A DNA stretch of 12,827 bases from Candidatus Methylomirabilota bacterium (GCA_016208645.1 JACQXP010000050.1:1-12827), one strand, 5' to 3'; counted from the stretch's first letter, positions 1 through 7,311 are shown. Made by a program: numbers and translations. The notes: a model not told the origin generated them from the letters alone.

Positions 1-110
1 GCCCGGCGCTCGCGGGGGGCGATCTTCAGGGACACCCCGTTCAGGGCGCTGAGGGCGCCGAAATAGCGCGTCAATCCCTCGATGAGCAGCAGGGGGGTCG
101 CCAGGCTCAC
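1..110 (-). CDS. livG: Branched-chain amino-acid-type ABC transporter ATP-binding protein, N-terminal fragment (LivG-like)
   Basis: The fragment reads from a GTG at 108-110 and runs off the left edge, so only about 36 residues are visible. They match the opening of LivG ATPases: a short leader, a strand ending in LLLIEGLTRYFGALSALNGV, then the segment that precedes the Walker A loop. The Walker motifs lie outside the window. The GTG overlaps the livM stop by 4 bp (GTGA), which supports both this start and translational coupling. LivG energises transport through the LivHM channel at the cytoplasmic face. The identity rests mainly on this N-terminal pattern and on operon position; LivF would be expected next, beyond the edge. 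Confidence 0.85.
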   Translation of the reverse strand, partial: MSLATPLLLIEGLTRYFGALSALNGVSLKIAPRERR

Positions 111-1030
111 GCCCGCCTCCCCACGCGGCCGGAGAGCGCCCCCACGATCCCCCCGGGGGCGAAGAGGACGAACAGGACGAAGGTCAGGCCCAGGATGAGC
201 ATCCACCGCTCCGTGTAGGAGCTCACCAGGCTCTGCAGCAGGATGAAGGCGCCCGCGCCCAGCAGGGCGCCCCAGAGCGTGCCCGTTCCCCCGATGATGA
301 CCATCAGGAGCGCCTCACCCGACGTCGTCCAGAAGAAGGCGTCCGGCGTGATGGAACCCACGAACTGGGTATACAGCGACCCGGCCACGCCCCCCAGCGT
401 CCCCGCCATGACGAAGGCCACGAGCTTGTATCGCTGGACGGCGTAGCCGACCGCCTCCATGCGTCCCTCGTTCTCCTGGATGCCGCGCAGCACGTGGCCG
501 AACGGCGAGCGCACGACCCGCCAGAGGACGAGGGCCGCCAGGCCGATGAGCGCGACGAGGTAGAGATGGAACGCGGTCGCGTTGGCGAGATCCAGGCCCA
601 GGAGCCGCGGGCGGGGCACACCGATGATCCCATCCTCGGCGCCGAGCCACGCCACCTGGAAGGCGTAGGCGTAGAACATCTGGGAGAGCGCCAGCGTCAG
701 CATGATGAAGTAGACGCCGCTGACCCGGATGGAGAAGAAGCCGATCACCAGCGCGGCCAGCGCCGCGGCCAGCGCAGGGAGGACGAGGGCCGAGAGCAGG
801 TGGGGGGACTGCTTGAGCGCCAGCGCGGCGACGTAGCCGCCGATGCCGAAGAACGCGGAGTGGCCGAAGGAGACCATGCCCGCGTAGCCCAGCAGGAGGT
901 CGAGGCTCATGGCGAAGACGCCCCAGACGAGGATCTCCTGCAGCAGCTTGACCGGATAGGCGCCCGCCACGGCGGGGAAGACGGCAGCCGCCACCACCAG
1001 CGCGCCGACGCCGAGCAGCCGGGCGATCAT
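107..1030 (-). CDS. livM: Branched-chain amino-acid-type ABC transporter permease LivM
   Basis: This 307-residue inner-membrane permease forms the import channel together with LivH. The sequence is strongly hydrophobic, with several predicted membrane segments. It carries the family block GYAGMVSFGHSAFFGIGGYV near residue 50 and a later segment with IGGTGTLWGALLGAGAF, typical of the LivM cytoplasmic coupling region. I chose the ATG at 1028-1030 because it begins MIARLLGVGALVV, a normal LivM first membrane helix, and because it overlaps the livH stop as ATGA. The frame stays open for 31 more codons upstream, but those lie inside livH and look non-native. Likely ligands are leucine-type amino acids, amides or aromatic acids; the permease sequence does not decide between them. 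Confidence 0.93.
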   Translation of the reverse strand: MIARLLGVGALVVAAAVFPAVAGAYPVKLLQEILVWGVFAMSLDLLLGYAGMVSFGHSAFFGIGGYVAALALKQSPHLLSALVLPALAAALAALVIGFFSIRVSGVYFIMLTLALSQMFYAYAFQVAWLGAEDGIIGVPRPRLLGLDLANATAFHLYLVALIGLAALVLWRVVRSPFGHVLRGIQENEGRMEAVGYAVQRYKLVAFVMAGTLGGVAGSLYTQFVGSITPDAFFWTTSGEALLMVIIGGTGTLWGALLGAGAFILLQSLVSSYTERWMLILGLTFVLFVLFAPGGIVGALSGRVGRRA

Positions 1031-1899
1031 TTCAGCGCCCGGCCGAAGAGCCCCTGCGGCCGGAGCAGGACCACCAGTGCCATGATCACGTAGATGATCA
1101 CCATGGAGGCTCCCGGCAGCCACGCCTTCCCGAACGTCTCGGCCTGGCCGATGATGAGACTCCCCACCAGGGAGCCCTTGAGGCTGCCCAGCCCGCCCAC
1201 CACCACCACGATGAGGGCGGGGATCAGGATGCCGGCGCCCATGGGGGGTGACGCCGACTGGATCGGGCCCGCGATGACCCCGGACAGCCCGCCCAGGGCG
1301 GCGCCGAAGGCGAAGACGCCGGTGAAGACCAGGTCAATGTTGACGCCCACGCCGGCCGTCATCTCCGCGTCGAACACCCCCGCGCGGATGATCGCCCCCA
1401 GACGCGTCCGCTCGATGAGCAGCCACAGGGCCACGGCCATCACCAGGCCGAAGACGATCACGAACAGCCGGTAGGATGGCACCGTCGCGCCGAGAAACTG
1501 GACCGAGCCCGAGAAGGCCTCCGGCGGGGGGATCGAGCGGATGCGACCGCCCCAGATCCACTTCACCAGGTCCTCGAAGAGGTAGATGAACCCGAAGGTC
1601 AGCAGCACTTGATCCAGCGGGGACCGGCCGTACAGCGGCCGGAGGCACGCCCGCTCCAGGAGGGCCCCGATCGCGCCGACGGCGAGGGGCGCGACCAGCA
1701 TCGCCAGCCAGTAGTTGCCCGTCGCCGCGATCGTCGCCAGCCCGGCGTACGCGCCGAGCATGTAGAACGAGCCGTGGGCCAGGTTGACGACGTCGAGCAT
1801 GCCGAAGATCAGGGTGAGCCCAACGGAGAGGAGGAACAGCAGGACGCCGTACGACAGGCCGTTCAGGGCCTGGCCGAAGAAATCCGGGACAAAGCTCAC
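1027..1899 (-). CDS. livH: Branched-chain amino-acid-type ABC transporter permease LivH
   Basis: This 290-residue integral membrane permease is the partner of LivM. It carries the LivH signature GMLDVVNLAHGSFYMLGAYA in the N-terminal third and the coupling-helix region VGGLGSLKGSLVGSLIIGQ in the C-terminal third. The protein is hydrophobic throughout. I placed the start at the GTG at 1897-1899 (VSFVPDFFGQALNGLSYG), which gives the usual family length. The longer in-frame ATG at 2055 would add an arginine- and serine-rich segment read from inside the livK-like gene and is rejected. No strong ribosome-binding site is visible before the GTG; coupling to livK translation or the hairpin just upstream may matter. 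The stop overlaps the livM start by 4 bp. Confidence 0.92.
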   Translation of the reverse strand: MSFVPDFFGQALNGLSYGVLLFLLSVGLTLIFGMLDVVNLAHGSFYMLGAYAGLATIAATGNYWLAMLVAPLAVGAIGALLERACLRPLYGRSPLDQVLLTFGFIYLFEDLVKWIWGGRIRSIPPPEAFSGSVQFLGATVPSYRLFVIVFGLVMAVALWLLIERTRLGAIIRAGVFDAEMTAGVGVNIDLVFTGVFAFGAALGGLSGVIAGPIQSASPPMGAGILIPALIVVVVGGLGSLKGSLVGSLIIGQAETFGKAWLPGASMVIIYVIMALVVLLRPQGLFGRALK

Positions 1900-1913
1900 G
1901 CTCGCGATTGAGG

Positions 1914-1940
1914 GCGGGGGCCGGGCGGCCCGGCCCCCGC
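1914..1940 (-). promoter_or_regulatory. Perfect GC-rich hairpin between the livK-like gene and livH
   Basis: A 12-bp perfect inverted repeat (GCGGGGGCCGGG and its complement) surrounds a 3-nt loop. It lies just after the binding-protein stop and 14 bp before the livH start codon. There is no following T-run on the minus strand, so a classical intrinsic terminator is unlikely. Similar intercistronic hairpins after binding-protein genes are known (malE-malF is the classic case) to stabilise the upstream mRNA, giving more binding protein than permease. That role is inferred here. Confidence 0.6.
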
Positions 1941-1948
1941 GATCTCCC

Positions 1949-3166
1949 TTAGGCCGGCAAGGTGCAGCCGGTCCCCGGGTCCCGCACGTCCGCGACCTTG
2001 TCGATCGGGACGTTCGTGAGGCCGAACTCCGGTACCTCGCGCACCTCGCGGACATAGATGAACGGCTGGATCACGTTGTGGGTCTTCGGGTCGAAGCGGA
2101 AGCGACCGCGCGGGCTGTCGAACTCGACCCTGGCGATCGCGTCCACCAGCTTGTCCTTGGCCTGCGTGTTGCCGTTGACGGCCTTCAGCGCGCGCAGGAT
2201 GACCTCGGCCGTGTCGTAGCCCTGGCAGGCGAAGCCGTCCGGCGTCTTGTTGTTGTACCTGGCCTTGAAGTCCTTCACGAACTGCTTGTTCACCGGGTTG
2301 TCGAGCACGGGCGTGTAGAAGTGGCCAGTGAGGACGCCCAGCGCCGACTTGCCCTGGGCGGGCAGCACGTCCGGCTCGGTGAGGAAGCCGGCGCCGGTCA
2401 GCCTGACCGTCTGCTTGAGGCCGAACTGATCGAACTGCTTCACGAAGTTCACGGCGTCGGTGCCGGAGAAGAAGGCGAAGACCGCCTTGGCCCCCGACTG
2501 CTTGATCTTGGTGATGTACGGCGCGTAGTCCGTCTCGCCCAGCTTCGGGTAGTCCTCGGCGATGAGCTTCCCCCCCGCCGGCAGGAAGGTCTCCCGGAAA
2601 GCCGCCATCATGTCCTTGCCGGCCTGGTAATTGGGCGCGATCTGGAAGACCTCCTTGGACACGTTCTTGGCGACCCACCCGCCCATGGGCTGGCAGGGCT
2701 GCCAGTTCGAGAACGACGTGCGGAAGATCCACCTCGAACAGCGCTCGCGGCTGATCGCGTCGGCGCCGGCGTTGGACACGATCAGGATCGTCTTGGAGTT
2801 GTGGACCTTGTCCCGCATGCCCATGAGGATGCCGCTGTGCACGGGGCCGGTGAGGATGTCCACCTTGTCCGAGTCGATGAGCTTCTCGGTCTTCCGGATG
2901 CCGACCGGCGGCTTCATCTCGTCGTCTTCCTTGATCATCTCGATCTTGCGCCCGGCCACCGTCCAGTTCTCCCGGGCGAAGACCAGCTCCATGGCCTGCG
3001 TGATGGACTCGCCCAGCACGGCGTAGACACCCGTGTAGGGCAGTACCACCCCGATCTTGACCGGCCCGCTCTGGCCCTCTGCCCGGAGCACCCAGGGCCC
3101 CACCGCCGCCCCCGCGGCCGCCACCGAAGCGGTCCGGAGAAACCTCCGACGCGTCAACTGATCCAT
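1949..3166 (-). CDS. Tat-exported ABC transporter substrate-binding protein, LivK/type I periplasmic-binding family
   Basis: This 405-residue binding protein captures the ligand outside the membrane and delivers it to LivHM. Residues 1-30 form a Tat signal: TRRRFLR at 5-11 followed by an alanine-rich hydrophobic stretch. The mature part begins with VKIGVVLPYTGVYAVLGES, the first strand and ligand loop of the type I (leucine-binding) fold. A later ACQGYDTAEVILRAL segment is typical of the C-terminal lobe. The ATG at 3164-3166 has a strong GGAGG-type site just upstream; an ATG 42 codons earlier is out of keeping with a Tat signal and is rejected. It is the first gene of the importer cluster. 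The ligand is unknown: this family binds branched-chain amino acids, amides, urea and aromatic acids. Confidence 0.93.
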   Translation of the reverse strand: MDQLTRRRFLRTASVAAAGAAVGPWVLRAEGQSGPVKIGVVLPYTGVYAVLGESITQAMELVFARENWTVAGRKIEMIKEDDEMKPPVGIRKTEKLIDSDKVDILTGPVHSGILMGMRDKVHNSKTILIVSNAGADAISRERCSRWIFRTSFSNWQPCQPMGGWVAKNVSKEVFQIAPNYQAGKDMMAAFRETFLPAGGKLIAEDYPKLGETDYAPYITKIKQSGAKAVFAFFSGTDAVNFVKQFDQFGLKQTVRLTGAGFLTEPDVLPAQGKSALGVLTGHFYTPVLDNPVNKQFVKDFKARYNNKTPDGFACQGYDTAEVILRALKAVNGNTQAKDKLVDAIARVEFDSPRGRFRFDPKTHNVIQPFIYVREVREVPEFGLTNVPIDKVADVRDPGTGCTLPA

Positions 3167-3336
3167 TCTACCCCCTCCTCGTGTGGGCGCCGGAGCGGCG
3201 CCCTCCCTGGGCACCTCCCCGAAACCGCCCGCGTTGGCCCGCCGCGACGGCGGGCTTTCGGCCCCCGAGCCTGCACTCCTGCCGTCTCTCACGCCGTCTC
3301 TCCCGGAGCCCCGCCGCCGCAGGGATCCTTCCGCGC

Positions 3337-3386
3337 CCCTCTCCCTGACCCTCTCCCCACAAATGGGGAGAGGGGGGGTGAGGGGA
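3337..3386 (-). terminator. Inverted repeat between the CoA-transferase and the livK-like gene, terminator-like
   Basis: A perfect 10-bp stem (CCCTCTCCCC at 3349-3358 with its complement at 3365-3374) closes a 6-nt loop. Looser C/T-rich and G/A-rich flanks extend the pairing. It starts shortly after the CoA-transferase stop at 3392-3394. There is no T-tract on the minus strand, so it may be a Rho-type or mRNA-stabilising hairpin, or simply a copy of a dispersed intergenic repeat. The rest of 3167-3336 shows no gene and no clear promoter. Confidence 0.45.
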
Positions 3387-3391
3387 GACCG

Positions 3392-4258
3392 TCAGCGAGT
3401 CCAGAACCCCTGGGGGTCCACCTCCCGGATGATCCGCAACTCATCGGCCGTGGGCGGCGGCGTCTCCCCCACGTCCTCCGCCACCGGCAGGTCCCATCCG
3501 GTGCTCGCCCGGACCTCTGCCACGGAGGTTCCCGGGTGGTAGGAATCCAGGTAGGCCTCCCGGGTGTCCGGCCGGAAGCGCAGCACGCCCAGGGTCGTGA
3601 TGGCGGCGGCCGGCCCGCCCCGCGGCAGGCCCACGCGCGCCCGCCAGTCGCCCCCCTCGCCGTACCCCGGCGAGGTCACGTAGTCCACGCGAGGAGTGAA
3701 CCGGCGCCGCTCGTGCGACATGATGATCAGCAGGCGGCCGGCCAGCGCGGCGATGTCGGCCGCGCCCCCGCTGCCGGGCAGCTTGATGGCCCCGCGCGGG
3801 AGGCCGCGCGCGGCCCAGGCATGTCCGGCGGAACCGCCGGGCGGCGGCTGGCCCGCCTCCGGGTGTTCACTCGGCGGCCCACCCGAGGCCGGGACCGGCG
3901 GGGCCATGCCGATATAGGACGTGTTCAGATTTCCGAACCGGTCCATCTGGGCCCCGCCGATGAATCCCAGATCTACCGCCCCCTGGTGCAGCAGGGCCAT
4001 GACATCCATCATCCGCGTGCACCAGAGCGCTCCGGCCACGTTGCCGCCGTCGCCCATGGTGTACAGCAGCGTCCCCGCCGGCTCATCCCGGACGATGCCG
4101 TTCTCGAAGAGCCCGACCGCTCCGGGGGCGTGGGTGCGCTTGGCCAGGGCGAAGGCCAGGAGGGGGAGCCGCATCCCGACGAATACCACCTCGCCGTCCC
4201 GGATCTCCCGGGCCGCGCAGGCCACCATCAACTCCCCGGCCGTGTAACCAGCCGCCAT
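3392..4258 (-). CDS. Class I CoA-transferase subunit B (glutaconate/3-oxoacid CoA-transferase family, GctB-like)
   Basis: The protein has 288 residues. It shows the class I beta-subunit pattern: MRLPLLAFALAK, then FENGI with Glu52 at the place of the catalytic glutamate (Glu54 in Acidaminococcus GctB), then FIGGAQMDRFGNLNTSYIG and the glycine loop LPGSGGAADIA. Such enzymes move CoA between acyl donors and carboxylic acids through a glutamyl-CoA thioester. Between SYIG and the glycine loop sits an unusual stretch of roughly 30-35 residues rich in Pro, Gly and Ala, where the family normally has a short link. The usual A subunit is not adjacent: the upstream neighbour is divergent and the downstream one is livK-like. 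The ATG at 4256-4258 has a G-rich site before it; the longer frame to 4354 runs into the likely promoter. The exact substrate is unknown. Confidence 0.85.
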   Translation of the reverse strand: MAAGYTAGELMVACAAREIRDGEVVFVGMRLPLLAFALAKRTHAPGAVGLFENGIVRDEPAGTLLYTMGDGGNVAGALWCTRMMDVMALLHQGAVDLGFIGGAQMDRFGNLNTSYIGMAPPVPASGGPPSEHPEAGQPPPGGSAGHAWAARGLPRGAIKLPGSGGAADIAALAGRLLIIMSHERRRFTPRVDYVTSPGYGEGGDWRARVGLPRGGPAAAITTLGVLRFRPDTREAYLDSYHPGTSVAEVRASTGWDLPVAEDVGETPPPTADELRIIREVDPQGFWTR

Positions 4259-4345
4259 GCCCCCCTCGCCCACCCGCCGGTTGGCGCCCCCGGTCAGGCG
4301 GGATCCCGATTCGGGACCCACACGCTCTCGACGCGGGAGGCCCTT

Positions 4346-4373
4346 ACTTAACAAAGGCGCCCAGGCCTGTCAA
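4346..4373 (-). promoter_or_regulatory. Possible sigma70-type promoter for the CoA-transferase subunit gene
   Basis: Read on the minus strand, a perfect TTGACA (4368-4373) is followed after 16 bp by TTAAGT (4346-4351), a weak -10 matching three of six consensus bases. It lies about 90 bp upstream of the ATG at 4258, in a local AT-richer patch between divergent genes. Supported by pattern only. Confidence 0.35.
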
Positions 4374-4538
4374 TGACTTTTGCCGCCCGGGGGACAGGAC
4401 GGGCTTTACTCCGTCCGGGGTCTGTGTTACACCATACAGGGTTCCGGCGGAGCCGGGCGGCCAGGGGGCTCAGGCGCCCGGCGACCGATCCGCACCCCGA
4501 CGGGGCCGGACGACGATGCCAACGGGGAGGAGACGAAT

Positions 4539-5525
4539 ATGACCATACCAGAGGCCGGGGCCCCCGCGCGGATCCTCGTGGTGGACGACGAGTCACAGAA
4601 CCGGGAACTGGTCGAGGCGATGCTCCTCCCTGCGGGGTACGAGGTCTACCTGGCCGAGGACGGCGAGGAGGGCTGGGCCGCGGCGCAGGACAAGAAGCCG
4701 GACCTCATCATCCTGGACCTCATGATGCCCGGCCTCTCGGGCTTCGAGGTGTGCGCCCGCCTCAAGACGGATCCGAAGACCGGCGGGATCCCCGTCCTGT
4801 TCGTGACGGCCCTGAGCCAGATCGGCGACAAGGAGCGGGCCCTGGCCGCGGGCGGCGACGACTTCCTCACCAAGCCGTTCCAGCGGGCGGAACTGCTCGC
4901 CCGCGTCGAGGCCCTCCTGAAGGTGCGCCACCTGAACCGCGACCTGGAACGGGCCCTGGCCTACCTGTACGAGCTGGAGCTGGCCCGCCACGTCCATCGG
5001 CCCCAGGGGCGCCCGGAGCCTGCGCCGCCCGAGCCCGGCGCCGGGGTCGTCCTCGTGGTGGACGATGAACCCCTGCCCCGGCAACTGTACGCCGACGTCC
5101 TGCGGGAGGCGGGCTACGTCGCCCTCGAAGCGGACAGCGGGGCGCAGGCCCTGGAGACCGCCCGCCGGCAGGCCGTGGACATCGTCCTCCTGGATATCAT
5201 GATGCCCAGCATGTCCGGCCTGGAGGTCCTGTCCAAGCTGGGAGAACTGATCCCCGATTCCCCGGTGATCATCGTCACGGCCCACCCCAGCTCCGAGAAC
5301 GCCATCGCGGCCCTCCGCCTGGGCGCCTTCGACTTCATCGTCAAAGGATTCAAGAACGAGGTGATGCTGTCGGCCGTCTCCCGCGCCCTGCAGCGCCGGC
5401 GGCTGGCCACTCGAAACCGCGCGCTGATCCGCCAACTGGAGGACAAGATCCAGGAACTGCTGGCCATTCTCCGCGAGCACGCCGAAGAGTCGAACCGCCT
5501 GACCGCCAGGCCCCCCGACCAATAA
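4539..5525 (+). CDS. Tandem-receiver response regulator without an output domain (REC-REC-coiled coil)
   Basis: The protein has 328 residues and two CheY-like receivers. REC1 (about 11-130) has acidic D16/D17, phospho-acceptor D60 in ILDLMMP, T90 and K112 in TKPF. REC2 (about 170-285) has D175/D176, D219 in LLDIMMP, T247 and K269. In REC2 the usual Lys-Pro is Lys-Gly. A charged linker (about 131-168) joins them, and residues 286-322 look like a coiled coil. No DNA-binding, GGDEF, HD-GYP or kinase domain follows, so it probably relays phosphate or acts through protein contacts. The ATG at 4539 has GGGAGGAG about 6 bp before it; the open frame 53 codons upstream is proline/glycine-rich and lacks a site. 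No histidine kinase is in the window. A possible promoter (TTTACT at 4405, TACACC at 4428) is weak. Confidence 0.93.
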   Translation: MTIPEAGAPARILVVDDESQNRELVEAMLLPAGYEVYLAEDGEEGWAAAQDKKPDLIILDLMMPGLSGFEVCARLKTDPKTGGIPVLFVTALSQIGDKERALAAGGDDFLTKPFQRAELLARVEALLKVRHLNRDLERALAYLYELELARHVHRPQGRPEPAPPEPGAGVVLVVDDEPLPRQLYADVLREAGYVALEADSGAQALETARRQAVDIVLLDIMMPSMSGLEVLSKLGELIPDSPVIIVTAHPSSENAIAALRLGAFDFIVKGFKNEVMLSAVSRALQRRRLATRNRALIRQLEDKIQELLAILREHAEESNRLTARPPDQ

Positions 5526-5533
5526 CGCCGCAC

Positions 5534-5554
5534 GGCTCATGGCTGATGGCCGAT
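5534..5554. repeat. Three tandem heptads of the GGCTGAT type
   Basis: Three consecutive 7-bp units (GGCTCAT, GGCTGAT, GGCCGAT) begin 8 bp after the response-regulator stop. They precede the larger hairpin repeat. Confidence 0.7.
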
Positions 5555-5573
5555 GACTACATCGGGAGGCGAT

Positions 5574-5645
5574 AGGCGTAAGGCGTAAGGGGAAGATCCT
5601 CACAGCTCTCGGTTCGCATCCCCTCACGCCTTCCCCCTTCCGCCT
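5574..5645. repeat. Heptad-built hairpin repeat (GGCGTAA family), gene-free copy
   Basis: The left arm (5574-5595) consists of GGCGTAA-like heptads ending in GGGGAAG. The right arm (5619-5645) is the near reverse complement, made of CGCCTTC and CCCCTTC-like units. The arms enclose about 23 nt with no open reading frame. The unit lies between the convergent response-regulator and NYN genes, where it could end transcription from both sides. It shares its heptads with the repeats at 7312-7397, 11194-11269 and 11633-11674. Confidence 0.7.
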
Positions 5646-5669
5646 AACCCTTTATGATTGCGCCATGAG

Positions 5670-6434
5670 CTACGAGCGAGTCCCCTTCGTGAAGCCCACC
5701 ACGACATAGGTCCCGCTGGCCGGATCGGTCCGCAGGTCGATGAAGCCGTGCTTCTGGGCGTCCTCCAGGAGGTCGCTGAAGGTGCGGTAGCCGTAGGTGC
5801 GCTCGGAGAAGGCTGGTCGCTTCCGCTTCATGGTGTCCTTCACCATGGAGGACCAGAGGATCTCCTTGTTCTCGCGGATGAGCCCGGCGATGGCGTCGAA
5901 GAGCAGCTCGAAGGCCTCCCGCTTCTCCTTGGGGATGTCCCGCACGCCCGGCGTCGTGATCCGCTCCTGCTTCCCCAGGGCCTCGTAGAAGATGAACTCG
6001 TCGCAGTTGTCGCTGAGCAGGGCGGAGGTCGAGTCCTTCATCCCCAGACCGATGACGCGCTTGCCGTTGGCTTTCAGCTTGGAGACCAGGGGGGAGAAGT
6101 CGCTGTCCCCGGAGACGATCACGAACGTCTCGATGTGCGCCTTGGAGTAGCACAGATCCATGGCGTCCACGCACAACCGGATGTCGGCCGAGTTCTTCCC
6201 CGTCATGGAGCGCTTGGGGATCTCGATCAGCTCGATGGCGGCTTCGTGCAACTGCTGTTTATGCTTCGCGTAGCGGCTCCAATCGGCGTAGGCGACCTTG
6301 ACGATCACCTTGCCCTTCTCCACCAGGCGTTCCAGGACCCGCTGGACGTCGAAGTCCTCCTTGCTGTGCTTGAAACCCTGGGCCAGGTTCTCGAAGTCAA
6401 TGAAGACCGCCAGGGTATTCTCCTGTTCAGCCAT
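5670..6434 (-). CDS. NYN-domain (PIN-like) ribonuclease with C-terminal LOTUS/OST-HTH-like domain
   Basis: The protein has 254 residues. The N-terminal part (about 6-150) is a NYN domain: FIDFENL with D13, NSADIRLCVDAMDL with D84 and D90, and VSGDSDFSPLV with D110 and D112. These acidic residues fit the metal-binding active site of PIN-like RNases. The C-terminal part (about 170-248) contains a conserved-looking helix-turn-helix block with YGYRTFSDLLEDAQKHGFI, characteristic of OST-HTH/LOTUS domains, which bind RNA in other proteins. A soluble RNA-cleaving or RNA-processing role is inferred; no target is evident. The ATG at 6432-6434 has GAGGAG 7 bp upstream. It ends convergently with the response regulator and stands alone, separated from neighbours by repeats on both sides. 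Confidence 0.9.
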   Translation of the reverse strand: MAEQENTLAVFIDFENLAQGFKHSKEDFDVQRVLERLVEKGKVIVKVAYADWSRYAKHKQQLHEAAIELIEIPKRSMTGKNSADIRLCVDAMDLCYSKAHIETFVIVSGDSDFSPLVSKLKANGKRVIGLGMKDSTSALLSDNCDEFIFYEALGKQERITTPGVRDIPKEKREAFELLFDAIAGLIRENKEILWSSMVKDTMKRKRPAFSERTYGYRTFSDLLEDAQKHGFIDLRTDPASGTYVVVGFTKGTRS

Positions 6435-6540
6435 TCTCTTCTCCTCGTCCGTCGGACGTCAGCCCCGCGTCGTCCTCTGACCCCGGCGACGATCCCGCGT
6501 TGCCGAGGGATCTGAATGTTCTGTATCGAGGCGTTACCAA

Positions 6541-6570
6541 TTTGCGTTCATTTGCGTTCATTTGCGGTTG
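6541..6570. repeat. Three tandem decamers, TTTGCGTTCA type
   Basis: Two exact copies of TTTGCGTTCA are followed by one diverged copy, TTTGCGGTTG. The unit lies 17 bp beyond the stop of the downstream dehydrogenase, in the gap before the NYN gene. The rest of 6435-6587 shows no gene. Confidence 0.75.
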
Positions 6571-6587
6571 CCTATTCCGGTTTCCCG

Positions 6588-7283
6588 TCATCGGACCACG
6601 AACTCCTTCCCCGAGGGGCCCCGGGCCGGCAGGCTGGCCAGCCGGACCGCCAGCGGCACCACCGTCTCGGGAGGCCTGCCGCCCTCGGGGGACATCTCTG
6701 ATTGGACCCACCCCGGATCCAGGGCGTTCACGAGGATCCCCGTCCCCCGCAGTTCCTGTCCCATGACCCGGGTGAGGGCATACAGCGCGGCCTTCGAGAC
6801 GCTGTACGCGCCATGGCCGGGCTCGGCCTTGTAGCCGCTGGTGACATTGATGATCCGGCCGTGGCCGGCCTCCAGCATGTGGGGGACGATCAGGCGGCTC
6901 AGCAGGAAGGGCCCGCGCAGGTTGACTGCCAGCAGGCGATCCCAATCCGCCAGGGACGTCTCGTGGGTCCGTTGCTCCGGCAGGATCATCGCGGCGTTGT
7001 TGACCAGGATGTCCACCCGCGAGAAGGCCTGCGCGGCCTCCTCAACGACCCGCTTCACCGCCCACTCGACAGCCACATCGGCGATGACCAGGAGGGCCTG
7101 TCGGCCCTTGGCCTGGATGGCCTGAGCCAGGCGAGCCAGCCGGTGGGCCCGGCGCGCCACGAGGACCAGGTCGGCACCCGCGTCGGCGAACCCCAGGGCC
7201 ACCGCCCAGCCGATCCCGCTGGAGGCGCCGGTCACCAAAGCCACCCGCCCCTCCAGCACTCGTCGGATCCGCCGTCTCGCCAT
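6588..7283 (-). CDS. Short-chain dehydrogenase/reductase (SDR family), NAD(P)-dependent
   Basis: This 231-residue classical SDR keeps all key motifs. The cofactor loop TGASSGIG is at 18-25, Asp69 is in the ADV turn, NNAA is at 95-98, structural Asn is at 121, catalytic Ser149 sits in NVTSG, Tyr160 and Lys164 in YSVSK, and PG is at 190-191. Arg residues after the second strand (LVARRAHR) suggest a preference for NADP, though this is only a rule of thumb. The C-terminus ends soon after the substrate loop and is short for the family, without the common GG..xDGG ending. The ATG at 7281-7283 has GAGG four bases upstream. Substrate unknown; the gene stands alone between repeats. Confidence 0.92.
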   Translation of the reverse strand: MARRRIRRVLEGRVALVTGASSGIGWAVALGFADAGADLVLVARRAHRLARLAQAIQAKGRQALLVIADVAVEWAVKRVVEEAAQAFSRVDILVNNAAMILPEQRTHETSLADWDRLLAVNLRGPFLLSRLIVPHMLEAGHGRIINVTSGYKAEPGHGAYSVSKAALYALTRVMGQELRGTGILVNALDPGWVQSEMSPEGGRPPETVVPLAVRLASLPARGPSGKEFVVR

Positions 7284-7311
7284 CGTGCCTCATGCTTCTT
7301 CGATTGACCCC

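Noticed and set aside
494..1093. A 199-codon plus-strand frame opposite livM
   Set aside because: It is extremely rich in Glu, Arg, Asp and Gln, as expected from the reverse complement of a membrane-protein gene.
1784..4351. An 855-codon open frame on the plus strand opposite livH, the livK-like gene and the CoA-transferase
   Set aside because: It crosses three well-recognised genes and their intergenic gaps, is rich in Arg, His, Leu and Gly as expected from the antisense of GC-rich codons, and shows no domain pattern.
4593..5627. A 344-codon minus-strand frame opposite the response regulator
   Set aside because: It mirrors a gene with two complete receiver domains, has no motif of its own, and extends into the intergenic repeat.
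5658..6515. A 285-codon plus-strand frame opposite the NYN gene
   Set aside because: It is the antisense of a gene with a full acidic active site; no ribosome-binding site or domain is visible.
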